Shown piece by piece: positions 50,138 through 59,159 of a stretch of 64,000 nt of DNA (within the stretch, counting starts at the first letter, position 1; each line of letters opens with the position of its first letter). The notes under the pieces are model-generated. The model worked only from the letters and a program-made list of their open reading frames with translations. It made no database searches and had not been told where the DNA came from. The position numbers were made by a program, and so were the translations under genes. Source of the stretch: Herbiconiux daphne (GTDB taxonomy: Bacteria; Actinomycetota; Actinomycetes; Actinomycetales; Microbacteriaceae); the NCBI RefSeq assembly GCF_024979295.1, contig NZ_JANLCJ010000010.1, positions 1 to 64,000 on the forward strand, written 5' to 3'.

Positions 50138-50149
50138 GGGCCCATGCTA
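50138..50149 (-). promoter_or_regulatory. -10 box of a probable leaderless promoter
   Basis: On the minus strand TAGCAT (50149-50144) is six bases before ATG 50137, with no ribosome site. Confidence 0.5.
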
Positions 50150-50179
50150 TTACCCGGGCCAGGCGGCGCGCCCGCCGCG

Positions 50180-51277
50180 TCAGGCCGCGCGCCGCCGCCC
50201 GTAGAGCGAGATCACGATCAGGATGATCGCGCCATAGATGAGCTGCTGGATGTTGGCGCCCAGGTTGAGCACGGTCACGAGCGTCGACACCTGCCCGAGC
50301 ACGAGCGCGCCGCCGACGGTGCCCACCACCGAGCCGCGCCCACCGAAGATCGACGCGCCACCCACCACGACCGCCGCGACCGACGCGAGCAGGTAGCTCG
50401 CCCCCATCGTGGCCGACGCCTGCTGGTAGTAGCCCACGATCACGATGCCGGCGAAGGCCGCCAGCAGACCGCTCAGCATGTAGCCGGTGATGCGGATGCG
50501 ATCGACCGGCAGCCCCGCGAGCCGGGCCGTCTCGGCGGCCGAGCCGACGACGAAGAGCGACCTGCCCCATCCGGTGAACGACAGCACGAGTTGCAGCACC
50601 ACCATCAGGGCGAGCCCGAGGGGCAGCACGGCCGCCATCGAGATGCCGAACACCGAGATCTTCGCCGAGGTGATGGCGATGACGAAGTCGGGCGTGACCG
50701 TGAGCTCCGAGAAGTTGAACGCGAGCAGGATGACGCCGAAGAGCAACCCGTTCATGGCGATCGTCGTCACGATGGGGGTCAGCCCGAGCTTCGAGATGAC
50801 GACGCCGTTGAAGAACCCGATCACGGCGCCGGCGGCCAGCGCGGCCACGAACGCCCCCACCGGGCCGAGCGGCCCGACGAGCGTGAGGAACGCCAGCGCC
50901 GAGAACCCGATGGTGTTGGGCACCGACAGGTCGATGCCGGCCTGGATGACCGCGATCGTCTGCCCGAACGACGCGATCGCCAGGATGATGGCGAACGTCG
51001 CCGTGCCGATGAGCGAGTCGATGGTGATGAGGTTCGGCCGGATGATGCCGCCAATGCCGAACAGCACCAGGAACGCCAGCAGCGGCCACACGCTCCGCGG
51101 AACCCGCGAGAGGAACGAGGCGTGCGATCCCCGCGGCGACTCCGGTGCCGAGCCGCCGACGCCCTCCGCGCGATCGATGCCCGCGGGGCTCGTGTCGACG
51201 CCGGGCGCGGTGCCGAGCGGTCCGGTCGAGGCCGGCGTGCCGACCGTGTCGGGAGCGGATGTTCCGGGCGTGGTCAC
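50180..51277 (-). CDS. ribose-type (CUT2) ABC permease 2
   Basis: The 365-residue protein has a long Thr/Pro/Gly/Ser-rich cytosolic N-terminus (residues 1-55) and then nine or ten membrane segments of the RbsC/BPD_transp_2 type ('IRPNLITIDSLIGTATFAIILAIASFGQTIAVIQAGIDLSVPNTIGFSAL', 'GASYLLASVAAVVVGGASIFGGRGSVVGTVGGALVLGQVSTLV'). Its GTG overlaps the stop of the first permease. It is the last gene of a four-gene sugar importer. Confidence 0.92.
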   Translation of the reverse strand: MTTPGTSAPDTVGTPASTGPLGTAPGVDTSPAGIDRAEGVGGSAPESPRGSHASFLSRVPRSVWPLLAFLVLFGIGGIIRPNLITIDSLIGTATFAIILAIASFGQTIAVIQAGIDLSVPNTIGFSALAFLTLVGPLGPVGAFVAALAAGAVIGFFNGVVISKLGLTPIVTTIAMNGLLFGVILLAFNFSELTVTPDFVIAITSAKISVFGISMAAVLPLGLALMVVLQLVLSFTGWGRSLFVVGSAAETARLAGLPVDRIRITGYMLSGLLAAFAGIVIVGYYQQASATMGASYLLASVAAVVVGGASIFGGRGSVVGTVGGALVLGQVSTLVTVLNLGANIQQLIYGAIILIVISLYGRRRAA

Positions 51278-52314
51278 GAGCGTGCCCCCTTCGCGAAGAA
51301 CGCGACCCTTCGCCACACGACGGGGATGCCCACGACGGCGACGATGATGAGCGCGCTGATGACGTATTGCCAATAGGAGTTGACCCCGGCGAAGAACAGC
51401 AGGTTGCCGATCAGGCCCAGGGTGCAGGCCGCGAGGATGGTGCCGATGATGCTGCCCTTGCCGCCGGTGAACGCCGCTCCTGCCAGAGCGACCGCGGCGA
51501 TCGAGCTGAGCAGGTAGGGGTCGCCCGAACGCGGGTCTCCGGTGACGGTCGACGACGCGAGCATCATGGCCCCGAAGCTCGTCACGACCCCGGCGAGCCC
51601 GAAGGCGAGCAGTTTCGTCAGGCGCGCGTTGATGCCCGCGGCGCGCACGCTCTCCATGTTCGACCCGACGCCGTAGATGTGCCGGCCGAGTGCGGTGCGC
51701 TGCAGCAGCAGCCAGAGCAGCACCGCGATCACCGCGAGCCACACCAGCGACACCGGCACGAACGGCACCAGCTCGCCGCTCGTGGCGAGGTAGATCTCCT
51801 TGGTCACGCCGCCCCCCGGCCGGTCGAGCACCTCGCGGGCGATCGAGCCGAAGATGAAGGCGCTCGCGAGCGTCACGGCGATCGCGGGCAGCCCGGCATA
51901 CGCCACCAGCACGCCGTTGAACAGTCCGCAGGCGAGCCCCACGCCCACCGACAGCAGAATCGCGACCGGCACCGGCAGGTGCTCGAGCTGCGTGGCGAAC
52001 ACCACGTTGCACAGGCTCATGATGGCGCCGATCGAGATGTCGATGCCTCCCACCAGCACCACGATCAGCTGGCCGAGCGCCACGAGCGCGAGCGGCACCA
52101 CGAGGTTCGACGCCGTCTGCAACTGGAACCGCGTGAGCAGCTCGGGGTTGATGATGACGTAGACCACGAAGAACACCACGAATGCGGCGATGGGCGCGAT
52201 GGCCCCTTCCCGGCGCAACCGCACCACGCCGGTGCTGTTCCAGAAACGGGGTCCGGATGCCGCGGCGGCGGGCTTCGGGGCGACCGGCGGTGCCGGGGGA
52301 GCGGTGACACTCAC
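51274..52314 (-). CDS. ribose-type (CUT2) ABC permease 1
   Basis: The 346-residue RbsC-type permease has a short Pro/Ala-rich N-terminus and about ten membrane segments ('LTRFQLQTASNLVVPLALVALGQLIVVLVGGIDISIGAIMSLCNVVFA', 'GDPYLLSSIAAVALAGAAFTGGKGSIIGTILAACTLGLIGNLLFF'). The start GTG overlaps the ATPase stop (GTGA). Having two distinct permeases rather than a homodimer suggests a heterodimeric channel. Confidence 0.92.
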   Translation of the reverse strand: MSVTAPPAPPVAPKPAAAASGPRFWNSTGVVRLRREGAIAPIAAFVVFFVVYVIINPELLTRFQLQTASNLVVPLALVALGQLIVVLVGGIDISIGAIMSLCNVVFATQLEHLPVPVAILLSVGVGLACGLFNGVLVAYAGLPAIAVTLASAFIFGSIAREVLDRPGGGVTKEIYLATSGELVPFVPVSLVWLAVIAVLLWLLLQRTALGRHIYGVGSNMESVRAAGINARLTKLLAFGLAGVVTSFGAMMLASSTVTGDPRSGDPYLLSSIAAVALAGAAFTGGKGSIIGTILAACTLGLIGNLLFFAGVNSYWQYVISALIIVAVVGIPVVWRRVAFFAKGARS

Positions 52315-53834
52315 GACGCCACCCCCTCGGTGGTCAGGTTGAGGCTGCCGGTGGCGCCGACCGCGGCGCCGACCACGGCATCCGCCGTCAGCCGGTCGCC
52401 GATCAGTTCGTCGGCCACCGCACCCTGATAGAGCACGACGACCCGATGGCACACGTGCACGAGTTCCTCCACTTCGGTCGAGAACCAGAGGATGCCGACC
52501 CCCTCTTTCGCGAGGTCGACGATGGCCCGGTAGAGCTCCTGCTTGGCCCGCACATCGATGCCGCGGGTGGGGTCGTGCAGCAGCACGACCCGGCGCGACC
52601 TGTCCATCCAGCGCCCGAACACGAGCTTCTGCTGGTTGCCGCCGGAGAGCGAGCCGGCGAGCTCGTTCGGCCCCCGGGTGCGCACCGAGAGGGCCTTCAG
52701 GATGCCGTCGATCCATCCGCGTTCCTGCGCCAGGCGCGGCCTGCCGCCCAGCTGGTAGGCCTTGAACCACGGCGCGAGCAGGTTCTCGCCCACGCTCATC
52801 TCGAGCGCGAGCCCCTCGCGCTTGCGGTCTTCGGGAACGTAGCCGAGGCCGAGCCGCACCGAGCGCACCGGGTTGGTGCGCGAGATCGAGCGGCCGGCCA
52901 CCGTCCACGAGTCGGCCACGGCGGGTGCCGCGCCGAACAGCGCTCGCAGCAGCTCCGCCTGGCCGTGGCCCTGCAGGCCGCCGATGCCGAGGATCTCGCC
53001 CGCCCCGAGCTCGAGGTCGATGCCCCGCAGGCCCTCGGAACGCAGGTCGGTGACCGACAGCGCCACGGCATCCGTCGTCCGCTCGGGCGGATCGGGGAAG
53101 AACCGTTCCGCCGCGCGTCCGGCCATGAGCGAGATGAGCTCGTCGTCGGTCCAGTCGCCGCGCACGAACTCGCCGGCCACGAGGCCGTCGCGCAGCACCG
53201 TGCCGCGGTCGGCGATCTGCGCGATCTCACCGAGCCGGTGCGACACGTAGATCACGCTGCCGCCCTCGGCGGTGAGTTCGCGGATACGGGCGAACAGCCA
53301 CTCGACCCCGGGCGGGGTGAGTGCCGACGACGCCTCGTCGAGAATGAGCAGCTTGGGTCGCCCGGCCAGCGCCCGCGCGATCTCGACCAGTTGCCGGTCG
53401 GCGAGTGAGAGGGTGCTGACCGCGGCGCGCGGATCGATGCGCGACAGGTGCAGCGACTCGAGCAGAGCGGATGCCGCGGCCACCGCCTTCTTCTGCGAGA
53501 ACCCCTTGAGGGGAGCCCCGTCGGGCAGCGAGAGGTTCTCGGCAACGGTCCAGTCGGGCACGAGCGCGAGTTCCTGGAACGCGCAGCGCACACCCGACAG
53601 ACGCGACTGCCTGACGCTGCCCGAGGCGAGGGGCTCTCCGTCGACCGTGATGGTTCCGGATGTCGGCGCCACCGCTCCGGCGAGCATCTTGGCGACCGTG
53701 CTCTTGCCGGCTCCGTTCTCGCCCACCAGGGCGAGAACTTCACCGGGGTTGCAATGGAAGGTCACGCCGCGAACGGCTTTGACCGGTCCATAGGTCTTCA
53801 CCAGATCGGTGGCGACCAACAGCGAATCCGTCAC
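52311..53834 (-). CDS. sugar ABC transporter ATP-binding protein (RbsA type)
   Basis: The 507-residue protein has two ATPase domains in tandem, as in RbsA/XylG. The first has Walker A 'VGENGAGKSTVAKMLAG' (about 38-54), signature 'STLSLADRQLVEIARALAGRPKLLILDEASSAL'. The second has a degenerate Walker A ('GGLQGHGQAELLRALFG') and a good signature 'LSGGNQQKLVFGRWM'. One competent and one degenerate site is usual for the family. It starts with GTG, ten bases after the binding-protein stop. Confidence 0.94.
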   Translation of the reverse strand: MTDSLLVATDLVKTYGPVKAVRGVTFHCNPGEVLALVGENGAGKSTVAKMLAGAVAPTSGTITVDGEPLASGSVRQSRLSGVRCAFQELALVPDWTVAENLSLPDGAPLKGFSQKKAVAAASALLESLHLSRIDPRAAVSTLSLADRQLVEIARALAGRPKLLILDEASSALTPPGVEWLFARIRELTAEGGSVIYVSHRLGEIAQIADRGTVLRDGLVAGEFVRGDWTDDELISLMAGRAAERFFPDPPERTTDAVALSVTDLRSEGLRGIDLELGAGEILGIGGLQGHGQAELLRALFGAAPAVADSWTVAGRSISRTNPVRSVRLGLGYVPEDRKREGLALEMSVGENLLAPWFKAYQLGGRPRLAQERGWIDGILKALSVRTRGPNELAGSLSGGNQQKLVFGRWMDRSRRVVLLHDPTRGIDVRAKQELYRAIVDLAKEGVGILWFSTEVEELVHVCHRVVVLYQGAVADELIGDRLTADAVVGAAVGATGSLNLTTEGVAS

Positions 53835-53844
53835 AGTCGATCTC

Positions 53845-54924
53845 CTAGGAACCCGAGTAGTACTTCATGACGTCGTCGAGAGTCAGGTCGAGTCCCGGGA
53901 AGTCGTAGCCGAGCTGGAAGTTGGCCGGCTTGTCGTCGAGGCAGTAGTCGGCGGCGTTGTCAGCGGTGATCTCGAGGGGCGGGAAGTACTGCTCCTTCTC
54001 GATCTCGTTGCCCTCGAGCAGCTGAACGGCCTGCTCGAGGCCCTTGGCGTAGATGGCGGGCTGGCCGAAGACCATGTCGCCCTTCAGGCCGTCGGCCGAG
54101 TACTTGGTGAGCGTGCATGCCTCGCCGTTGTAGCCCGAGCCGCCCACGACCGGCACGAAGTCGAGTCCGGCGGCCTTGAAGGCCTCCGGCACGCCCTGGC
54201 CACCGGTGAGGAACGAGTAGACGCCGCCGATGTCGGGGTTGGAACGCAGGATGCTCGACATCGCCTCCTGGGCGGTCGCCTCGTTCCAGCCGTTGGTGTC
54301 CTGCGCGACGACGGTGGCGCCGCCCTTCTCCAGGGCGTCGATCACGCCGGGCATCGAGCCCTCGTTGAGCGGCACGCCCGCGAGGCCCTCGAGCACCGCG
54401 ATGTTCTTGTTCTCGCCGAGGTTGGCGAGCAGCCAGTCGGCGCCCGTGGTGCCGGCGTTCGCCCAGTCGGTCGACACGACGTAGACGTCGTCGCTGTCGT
54501 AGGGTCCGCCGTTGGCGATCACCGGGATGCCCTGCGCGCTCGCCTGGGTGATGGCGGCGTCGGCTCCGGAGGAGGACGCGGGGTCGAAGAGGATGAGGTC
54601 GACGCCGTCGGCGATGAGGTTCTGCATCGCGGCGTTCTGCTGGGCGGCGTCGTTGTCGTTCGTGCGAACGATCTTGAGCTCGACCTTGTCTTTGTATTCG
54701 GGGCTGTTGGCGAGGGCCTGCAGCGAGGCGAGGCCCATCTCGCGCCAGGCCTGGCCACCGAGGGGCTGCTCGAAGCCGATGACGAACTTGCCGTCGCCTC
54801 CGGCGGCGTCGGACGAGCCGCCCTCTGCCGGAGCACTGGTACAACCCGCGAGGAGCACGAGCGACGAGAGGCCGGCGACCATGGCCGCACCCCTCGTGAA
54901 ACGGATGCGCTGTGAACTGTGCAT
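53845..54924 (-). CDS. sugar-binding lipoprotein (RbsB type)
   Basis: The 359-residue protein has a lipobox 'VLLAGCTSAP' (Cys about residue 28) and a type I periplasmic-binding fold ('KFVIGFEQPLGGQAWREMGLASLQALANSPEYKDKVELKIVRTNDNDAAQQNAAMQNLIADGVDLILFDPASSSGADAAITQASAQGIPVIANGG'). It is the first gene of the importer operon. The Cys residues 'GEACTLTKYS' and 'ADYCLDDKPANF' might pair. The sugar is unknown; it is divergent from a catabolic cluster with a shared operator-like motif. Confidence 0.92.
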   Translation of the reverse strand: MHSSQRIRFTRGAAMVAGLSSLVLLAGCTSAPAEGGSSDAAGGDGKFVIGFEQPLGGQAWREMGLASLQALANSPEYKDKVELKIVRTNDNDAAQQNAAMQNLIADGVDLILFDPASSSGADAAITQASAQGIPVIANGGPYDSDDVYVVSTDWANAGTTGADWLLANLGENKNIAVLEGLAGVPLNEGSMPGVIDALEKGGATVVAQDTNGWNEATAQEAMSSILRSNPDIGGVYSFLTGGQGVPEAFKAAGLDFVPVVGGSGYNGEACTLTKYSADGLKGDMVFGQPAIYAKGLEQAVQLLEGNEIEKEQYFPPLEITADNAADYCLDDKPANFQLGYDFPGLDLTLDDVMKYYSGS

Positions 54925-54972
54925 GGATTTCTCCCTTGAAATCGGATGTGTGTTGGCACGTTAGCGCAAAAA

Positions 54973-54995
54973 TGGCAGCGCTACCAGTAGCGCTA
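54973..54995. promoter_or_regulatory. TAGCGCT operator pair between divergent operons
   Basis: TGGCAGCGCTACCA (54973-54986) and TAGCGCTA (54988-54995) lie in the 129-base gap between the importer and the Gfo/Idh gene. The first is a near palindrome. A close match, TGTTAGCGCTGCCA, is found at 59097-59110 before the CoA-transferase gene. A palindrome centred on GCGC or CG is typical of LacI-family sites. The regulator is not in this window. Confidence 0.55.
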
Positions 54996-55053
54996 TCAAT
55001 TTCTATGCGACTATGGTGATCGAGATCGTCGCAACGACGCGATTGGAGAAAAC

Positions 55054-56154
55054 GTGACACCCCCGACCAGCACCGCGGCCGACATCCGGCCCGACGTCGA
55101 CATCCGTGCCCGCACGCACCGCATCGGCTGCATCGGCGCCGGAGCGATCATGGCCGACCAGCATCTCGAGGCCTACCGGATCGCCGGTTTCCCGGTGGTC
55201 GCCATCGCCTCGCGCACCGAGGCCAACGCCCGGGCGGTCGCGGAGCGCTACGGCATCCCGACCGTGCACCCCACCCCCGAAGACCTGATCGCCGACCCCG
55301 ACATCGAGATCGTCGACATCGCCTATCCGCCCGACCTGCAGCCCGCGCTCATCCGTGCGGCGCTGGCCCAGCCGCACGTGAAGGCCGTGCTCGCGCAGAA
55401 GCCGCTCGCGCTCGACCTCGACGAGGCGCTCGCGCTGCGCGACGAGGCCGCGGCGGCCGGCAAGATCCTCTCGGTGAACCAGAACATGCGCTTCGACCAG
55501 TCGATCCGGGTGCTCAAGCAGCTGCTCGACGCCGGCGCGCTCGGCGACCCGGTGTTCGCCCAGATCGACATGCACGCGGTGCCGCACTGGCAGGGCTTCC
55601 TGGCCGGCTACGACCGGTTGACGCTCGCGAACATGAGCGTGCACCACCTCGACGCGCTGCGCTACCTCTTCGGCGACCCGAGCGAGATCACCACCGTGGT
55701 GCGCGCCGACCCGCGCACCGCCTTCGAGCACGAAGACGGCATCGTGGTGTCGACGCTGCGGTTTCCGGGCGACGTCTTGGCGCTCAGCGTCGAGGACGTC
55801 TGGGGCGGCCCGCGCGAGGAGGGGTTCGACGACGACTTCTACATCAAATGGCGGGTCGAGGGCACGAAGGGCATCGCCCAGGGCACCATCGGCTGGCCGC
55901 ACGGCGTGCCGTCGACCATCCGCTACGCCTCGCAGCTCACCACGGGCGGGGCCTGGGTCGAGCCGAGCTGGGACACGCACTGGTTCCCCCACGCGTTCAT
56001 CGGCGTGATGGAGCAGGTGCAGTACGCCGTCGACACGGCGTCGGCGCCCGAGCTCTCGGTGGCCGACAACGTCAAGACGATGGCACTGATCGAGGCGGGC
56101 TACCGCTCGATCGCCGAGAAGCGGCCCGTGCGCCTCGACGAATTCACTCTCTGA
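55054..56154 (+). CDS. Gfo/Idh/MocA-family oxidoreductase
   Basis: The 366-residue NAD(P)-dependent dehydrogenase has a Rossmann domain ('IGCIGAGAIMADQHLEAYRIAGFPVVAIASRTEANARAVAERYGIPTVH', about 23-72), 'VKAVLAQKPLALDLDEA' (the usual EKP motif, here QKP) and a C-terminal alpha/beta dimerisation domain with 'NMRFDQSIRVLKQLL' and 'MSVHHLDALRYLFGDPSEITTVVR'. It probably oxidises a sugar or inositol-like compound. GGAG precedes the GTG start. It opens the rightward catabolic cluster. Confidence 0.9.
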   Translation: MTPPTSTAADIRPDVDIRARTHRIGCIGAGAIMADQHLEAYRIAGFPVVAIASRTEANARAVAERYGIPTVHPTPEDLIADPDIEIVDIAYPPDLQPALIRAALAQPHVKAVLAQKPLALDLDEALALRDEAAAAGKILSVNQNMRFDQSIRVLKQLLDAGALGDPVFAQIDMHAVPHWQGFLAGYDRLTLANMSVHHLDALRYLFGDPSEITTVVRADPRTAFEHEDGIVVSTLRFPGDVLALSVEDVWGGPREEGFDDDFYIKWRVEGTKGIAQGTIGWPHGVPSTIRYASQLTTGGAWVEPSWDTHWFPHAFIGVMEQVQYAVDTASAPELSVADNVKTMALIEAGYRSIAEKRPVRLDEFTL

Positions 56155-56215
56155 ACACCCGACACCACTTCATTCGAACAGCGAACAGCGAACACGAACA
56201 AGGAGCAATGACGCC

Positions 56216-57130
56216 ATGATCCAGCTGGGCATCTTCACCGCCTACTACCCCTACGACCTGAAGACGACCGCGGAGAAGATCCGCGCCCACGGCTTCAACA
56301 CCGTGCAGCTCGACCTGCACTTCAAAGACCTCGACCTCTCCGCAGGCCAGATCACGAAGGAGAAGGCGAAGCTCGTCAGCGACACCTTCCGCGACCACGA
56401 CCTGCCGATCTCGGCCATCTCGGGCTACACGAACATCGTTCATCCCGACCCCGAGCACCGCAAGGCGAACGTCGAATACCTGAAGGAGATCATCCGCAAC
56501 GCCCGCAACTTCGGCAGCAAGTACGTCATCAGCGAGTCGGGCACCTTCAACCCCGAGAGCGAATGGGACCACGACCCGCACAACCGCTCCGAAGACGCCT
56601 ACGAGCAGGTGCGCACCGTGCTGGCCGAGCTGGCCCAAGAGGCCTACGACCACGGCGCCACGTTCCTGCTCGAGACCTACGTGAACAACGTCATCGGCTC
56701 GGTGCGCGAGACGGTGCGCGTGTTCAACGACATCCGCACACCCGGCCTCGAACTGCTGATGGACCCCACGAACTACTTCGACGCCACCAACATCGACGAC
56801 CAGGCGCTCGTGCTCAACGAGGTGTTCGACACCCTCGGCGACCGCGTGCGGGTGGCCCACGCCAAAGACGTCAAGCGAGCGGGCGACGACAAGAGCGAGA
56901 AGCACGCCGACATCGGTGACGACGACGCGCTGGCGTCGCACACCTTCCGTGGTGTCGGCGAGATCGAGCTGCCGGCCGCCGGCCTCGGCTCGCTCGACTA
57001 CGAGCTCTACCTGCAGCGCCTGTCGGAGCTGAGCCCCAACGCTCCGCTCATCATCGAGCACCTCGACGAGAGCGACATCCCGCGGGCCAAGCAGTTCGTC
57101 GTGGATATCCTCAAGAAATACACGATCTGA
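56216..57130 (+). CDS. sugar phosphate isomerase/epimerase-type TIM barrel
   Basis: The 304-residue protein is an AP-endonuclease-2-like TIM barrel of the IolE/IolH/xylose-isomerase superfamily. The expected metal-binding residues are visible: Glu in 'ATFLLETYVNNVIG', Asp in 'LLMDPTNYFD', His/Asp in 'RVAHAKDVKR', Glu in 'APLIIEHLDE'. Such enzymes isomerise keto-sugars or inositol derivatives. AAGGAG lies ten bases before ATG 56216. The product is acidic (Lys/Asp-rich). Confidence 0.88.
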   Translation: MIQLGIFTAYYPYDLKTTAEKIRAHGFNTVQLDLHFKDLDLSAGQITKEKAKLVSDTFRDHDLPISAISGYTNIVHPDPEHRKANVEYLKEIIRNARNFGSKYVISESGTFNPESEWDHDPHNRSEDAYEQVRTVLAELAQEAYDHGATFLLETYVNNVIGSVRETVRVFNDIRTPGLELLMDPTNYFDATNIDDQALVLNEVFDTLGDRVRVAHAKDVKRAGDDKSEKHADIGDDDALASHTFRGVGEIELPAAGLGSLDYELYLQRLSELSPNAPLIIEHLDESDIPRAKQFVVDILKKYTI

Positions 57131-57132
57131 GC

Positions 57133-57909
57133 ATGACGGGGAACGGTGTGACGGGGAGCGACGTGCCATACGAGAAGGTAGCGGTGATCACGGGCGCCGG
57201 CGGTGCGCTCGGGCGGGCGACGGCGTTGCGGCTGGGGGCGGATGGCTTCGCCATCGGGGCCCTGGGCCGCAAGAGCGGCGAGCTCGACGAGACGGCCGCC
57301 CAGCTCGTAGCCGAGGGGGTGCCGGTGCGGGTGCTCGAAGTCGACCTGCGCGACGCCCAGGCGATCGAGGCGGCCATCACCGCCACGAATGCCGACTTCG
57401 GCCCGGTCGAGGCTCTCGTGAACAACGCGGCGATCTACCCCAGCACACCGTTCCTCGACATCCCGCTCGCGGAATACGACGACGTGGTGACCGTGAACCA
57501 GCGCGGCTACTTCTACGCCGCCCAGGTCGCAGCCCGCTCGATGGTGGAGCGGCGCTCCGGGGCCATCGTCAACGTCGGTTCGATCACCTGGAACGGCGGC
57601 TGGTCGAACCTGGCCAGCTACGTGTCGACGAAGGGTGCGGCCGTCGCGCTCACCCGGGCGCTGGCCCGGGAGCTCGGCGAGTTCGGGGTGCGCGTCAACG
57701 CCGTGTCGCCCGGTGCCTTCCCCACGAAGGCCGAGGAGATCCAGGGCGATGCCGCCGAGTACTCCGCCCACGTCATCGAGCACCAGGCGCTGAAGCGCCG
57801 GGGAACGGATGCCGAGCTGGCCGCGGTGGTCGCCTTTCTGGTGGGCCCGGATTCGTCGTTCGTGACGGGCCAGACCATCAACGTCGACGGCGGATGGATC
57901 ATGAAATGA
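57133..57909 (+). CDS. SDR-family oxidoreductase
   Basis: The 258-residue classical SDR has 'VAVITGAGGALGRATALRLGADGFAIGALGR' (about 16-45), 'VEALVNNAAIYPSTPF', catalytic Ser in 'VNVGSITWNGGW' and 'YVSTKGAAVALTRALARELGEFGVRVNAVSPGAF' (Tyr-X3-Lys). The end 'SSFVTGQTINVDGGWIMK' is standard. It begins two bases after the isomerase stop, so it is coupled to it. The substrate is likely a sugar, and an oxidoreductase pair with the Gfo/Idh enzyme is possible. Confidence 0.9.
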   Translation: MTGNGVTGSDVPYEKVAVITGAGGALGRATALRLGADGFAIGALGRKSGELDETAAQLVAEGVPVRVLEVDLRDAQAIEAAITATNADFGPVEALVNNAAIYPSTPFLDIPLAEYDDVVTVNQRGYFYAAQVAARSMVERRSGAIVNVGSITWNGGWSNLASYVSTKGAAVALTRALARELGEFGVRVNAVSPGAFPTKAEEIQGDAAEYSAHVIEHQALKRRGTDAELAAVVAFLVGPDSSFVTGQTINVDGGWIMK

Positions 57910-57919
57910 GGGGCACCCT

Positions 57920-59053
57920 ATGAACATCTTCGGCCGCGACCTCTCGCGCGACGAACTCGAACGCCGCACCGGCGACCTGTCGGCGGTGGCCGGCATCCGT
58001 CAGATGGTGCTCGACAACGGCGTGGAGCGGGGCGTGCGCGCCATCGATCTGCGCACCGCATCGGGCCTCGAGCTCGAGGTGCTCGTCGACCGGGCGTTCG
58101 ACCTCGGCTCGGCCCGCTTCCGGGGCGTGCCGCTCGGCTGGCGATCGGGCAACGGATTCCGCCACCCCGGGTTGCACGAGCACACCGACGAGGGCGGGCT
58201 CTCGTGGCTGCGGGCCCTCGACGGGCTGCTCGTGTCGGGCGGCCTCGACCACACCCTCTTCGGCGGCTCGGTGGATGCCACACGCTACGCCTACCCGCCC
58301 AAGCAGACCGTGTCGCACGGCTTGCACGGGCGGCTCACCGCGATTCCGGCCCGCCTGCTCGAGGCGCGCGAGGTGGTGACGACGGATGCCGCGGGGGCGG
58401 CTTCGTCGGTGCTGCGGGTCGTGGGCGAAGTGGTGCAGGCCACCTCGTTCGGCGAGCACCTGCGGCTGACCCGCACCATCGAACTCGACTTCGACGGGCG
58501 CGAGATCCGGCTGCACGACGTGGTCGACAACCTCGGGTTCGAGACCACGCCGCACATGTTCCTCTACCACCTCAACTTCGGCTGGCCCTTCGTCGACGAG
58601 GGCACGGAGTTCGTGGCGCCGATCGCGTCGACGCTCTGGGCCTCCGACTCCACCACCCAGCAGGGCGTGTCGTATCGCACGCTGCCCGAGCCCCAGCAGG
58701 GCTTCGTCGAGCAGGTCTACGAGCACGAGATCGTGCCCGACGCCGAGGGGCGCAACCACGTGGCGCTGCTCGCGGCCGACAAGACGATCGGCGTCGAGGT
58801 GTCGTGGACCGCGGCGGGGATGCCGCACTTCTTCGAGTGGCAGAATCTGCGCAACGGGCAGTACGCCGTCGGTCTCGAGCCGTCGACGCACCACGTCGAC
58901 GGCGATGGTTCCGCCCGCGACGACGGGTCGATGATCTGGCTCGAGCACGGCGACTCGCGCACCTACGACACCACGATCAGGGTGCTCGAGGGCGCCGCCG
59001 AGGTCGATGCCGCTCGCGCCGGCATCCGTTCGATCGCGGATCAGCCCGAGTAG
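57920..59053 (+). CDS. DUF4432 aldose-1-epimerase-like protein
   Basis: The 377-residue protein is a beta-rich galactose-mutarotase-like protein of the DUF4432 group ('MNIFGRDLSRDELERRTGDLSAVAGIRQMVLDNG', 'YPPKQTVSHGLHGRLTAIPARL', 'HMFLYHLNFGWPFVDEGTEFVAPI', 'WQNLRNGQYAVGLEPSTHHVDG'). Conserved His residues in 'SHGLHGR' and 'MFLYHLNFGWP' fit the mutarotase active site. It would interconvert anomers or catalyse a related step. GAGGGGCACCCT precedes the ATG. Confidence 0.85.
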   Translation: MNIFGRDLSRDELERRTGDLSAVAGIRQMVLDNGVERGVRAIDLRTASGLELEVLVDRAFDLGSARFRGVPLGWRSGNGFRHPGLHEHTDEGGLSWLRALDGLLVSGGLDHTLFGGSVDATRYAYPPKQTVSHGLHGRLTAIPARLLEAREVVTTDAAGAASSVLRVVGEVVQATSFGEHLRLTRTIELDFDGREIRLHDVVDNLGFETTPHMFLYHLNFGWPFVDEGTEFVAPIASTLWASDSTTQQGVSYRTLPEPQQGFVEQVYEHEIVPDAEGRNHVALLAADKTIGVEVSWTAAGMPHFFEWQNLRNGQYAVGLEPSTHHVDGDGSARDDGSMIWLEHGDSRTYDTTIRVLEGAAEVDAARAGIRSIADQPE

Positions 59054-59096
59054 GGAGGGTGCTCGATGTCGTCGAACTCTCGCACTGATAGGCTTA

Positions 59097-59110
59097 TGTT
59101 AGCGCTGCCA
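59097..59110 (+). promoter_or_regulatory. TAGCGCT operator copy before the CoA-transferase gene
   Basis: TGTTAGCGCTGCCA differs by one base from the reverse complement of the site at 54973-54986. It lies 50 bases before ATG 59160 and directly after a TATGTT-like -10 box (59095-59100). Confidence 0.5.
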
Positions 59111-59159
59111 TCATCATCGTCGATGCGTGTCGCAGCCCGTGAAGAACGAAGGACCGATC

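Noticed and set aside
49244..51376. 710-codon open frame on the plus strand
   Set aside because: It runs antisense to the quinone reductase and the two CUT2 permeases; composition is Arg/His/Gly/Glu-rich as expected for a shadow frame.
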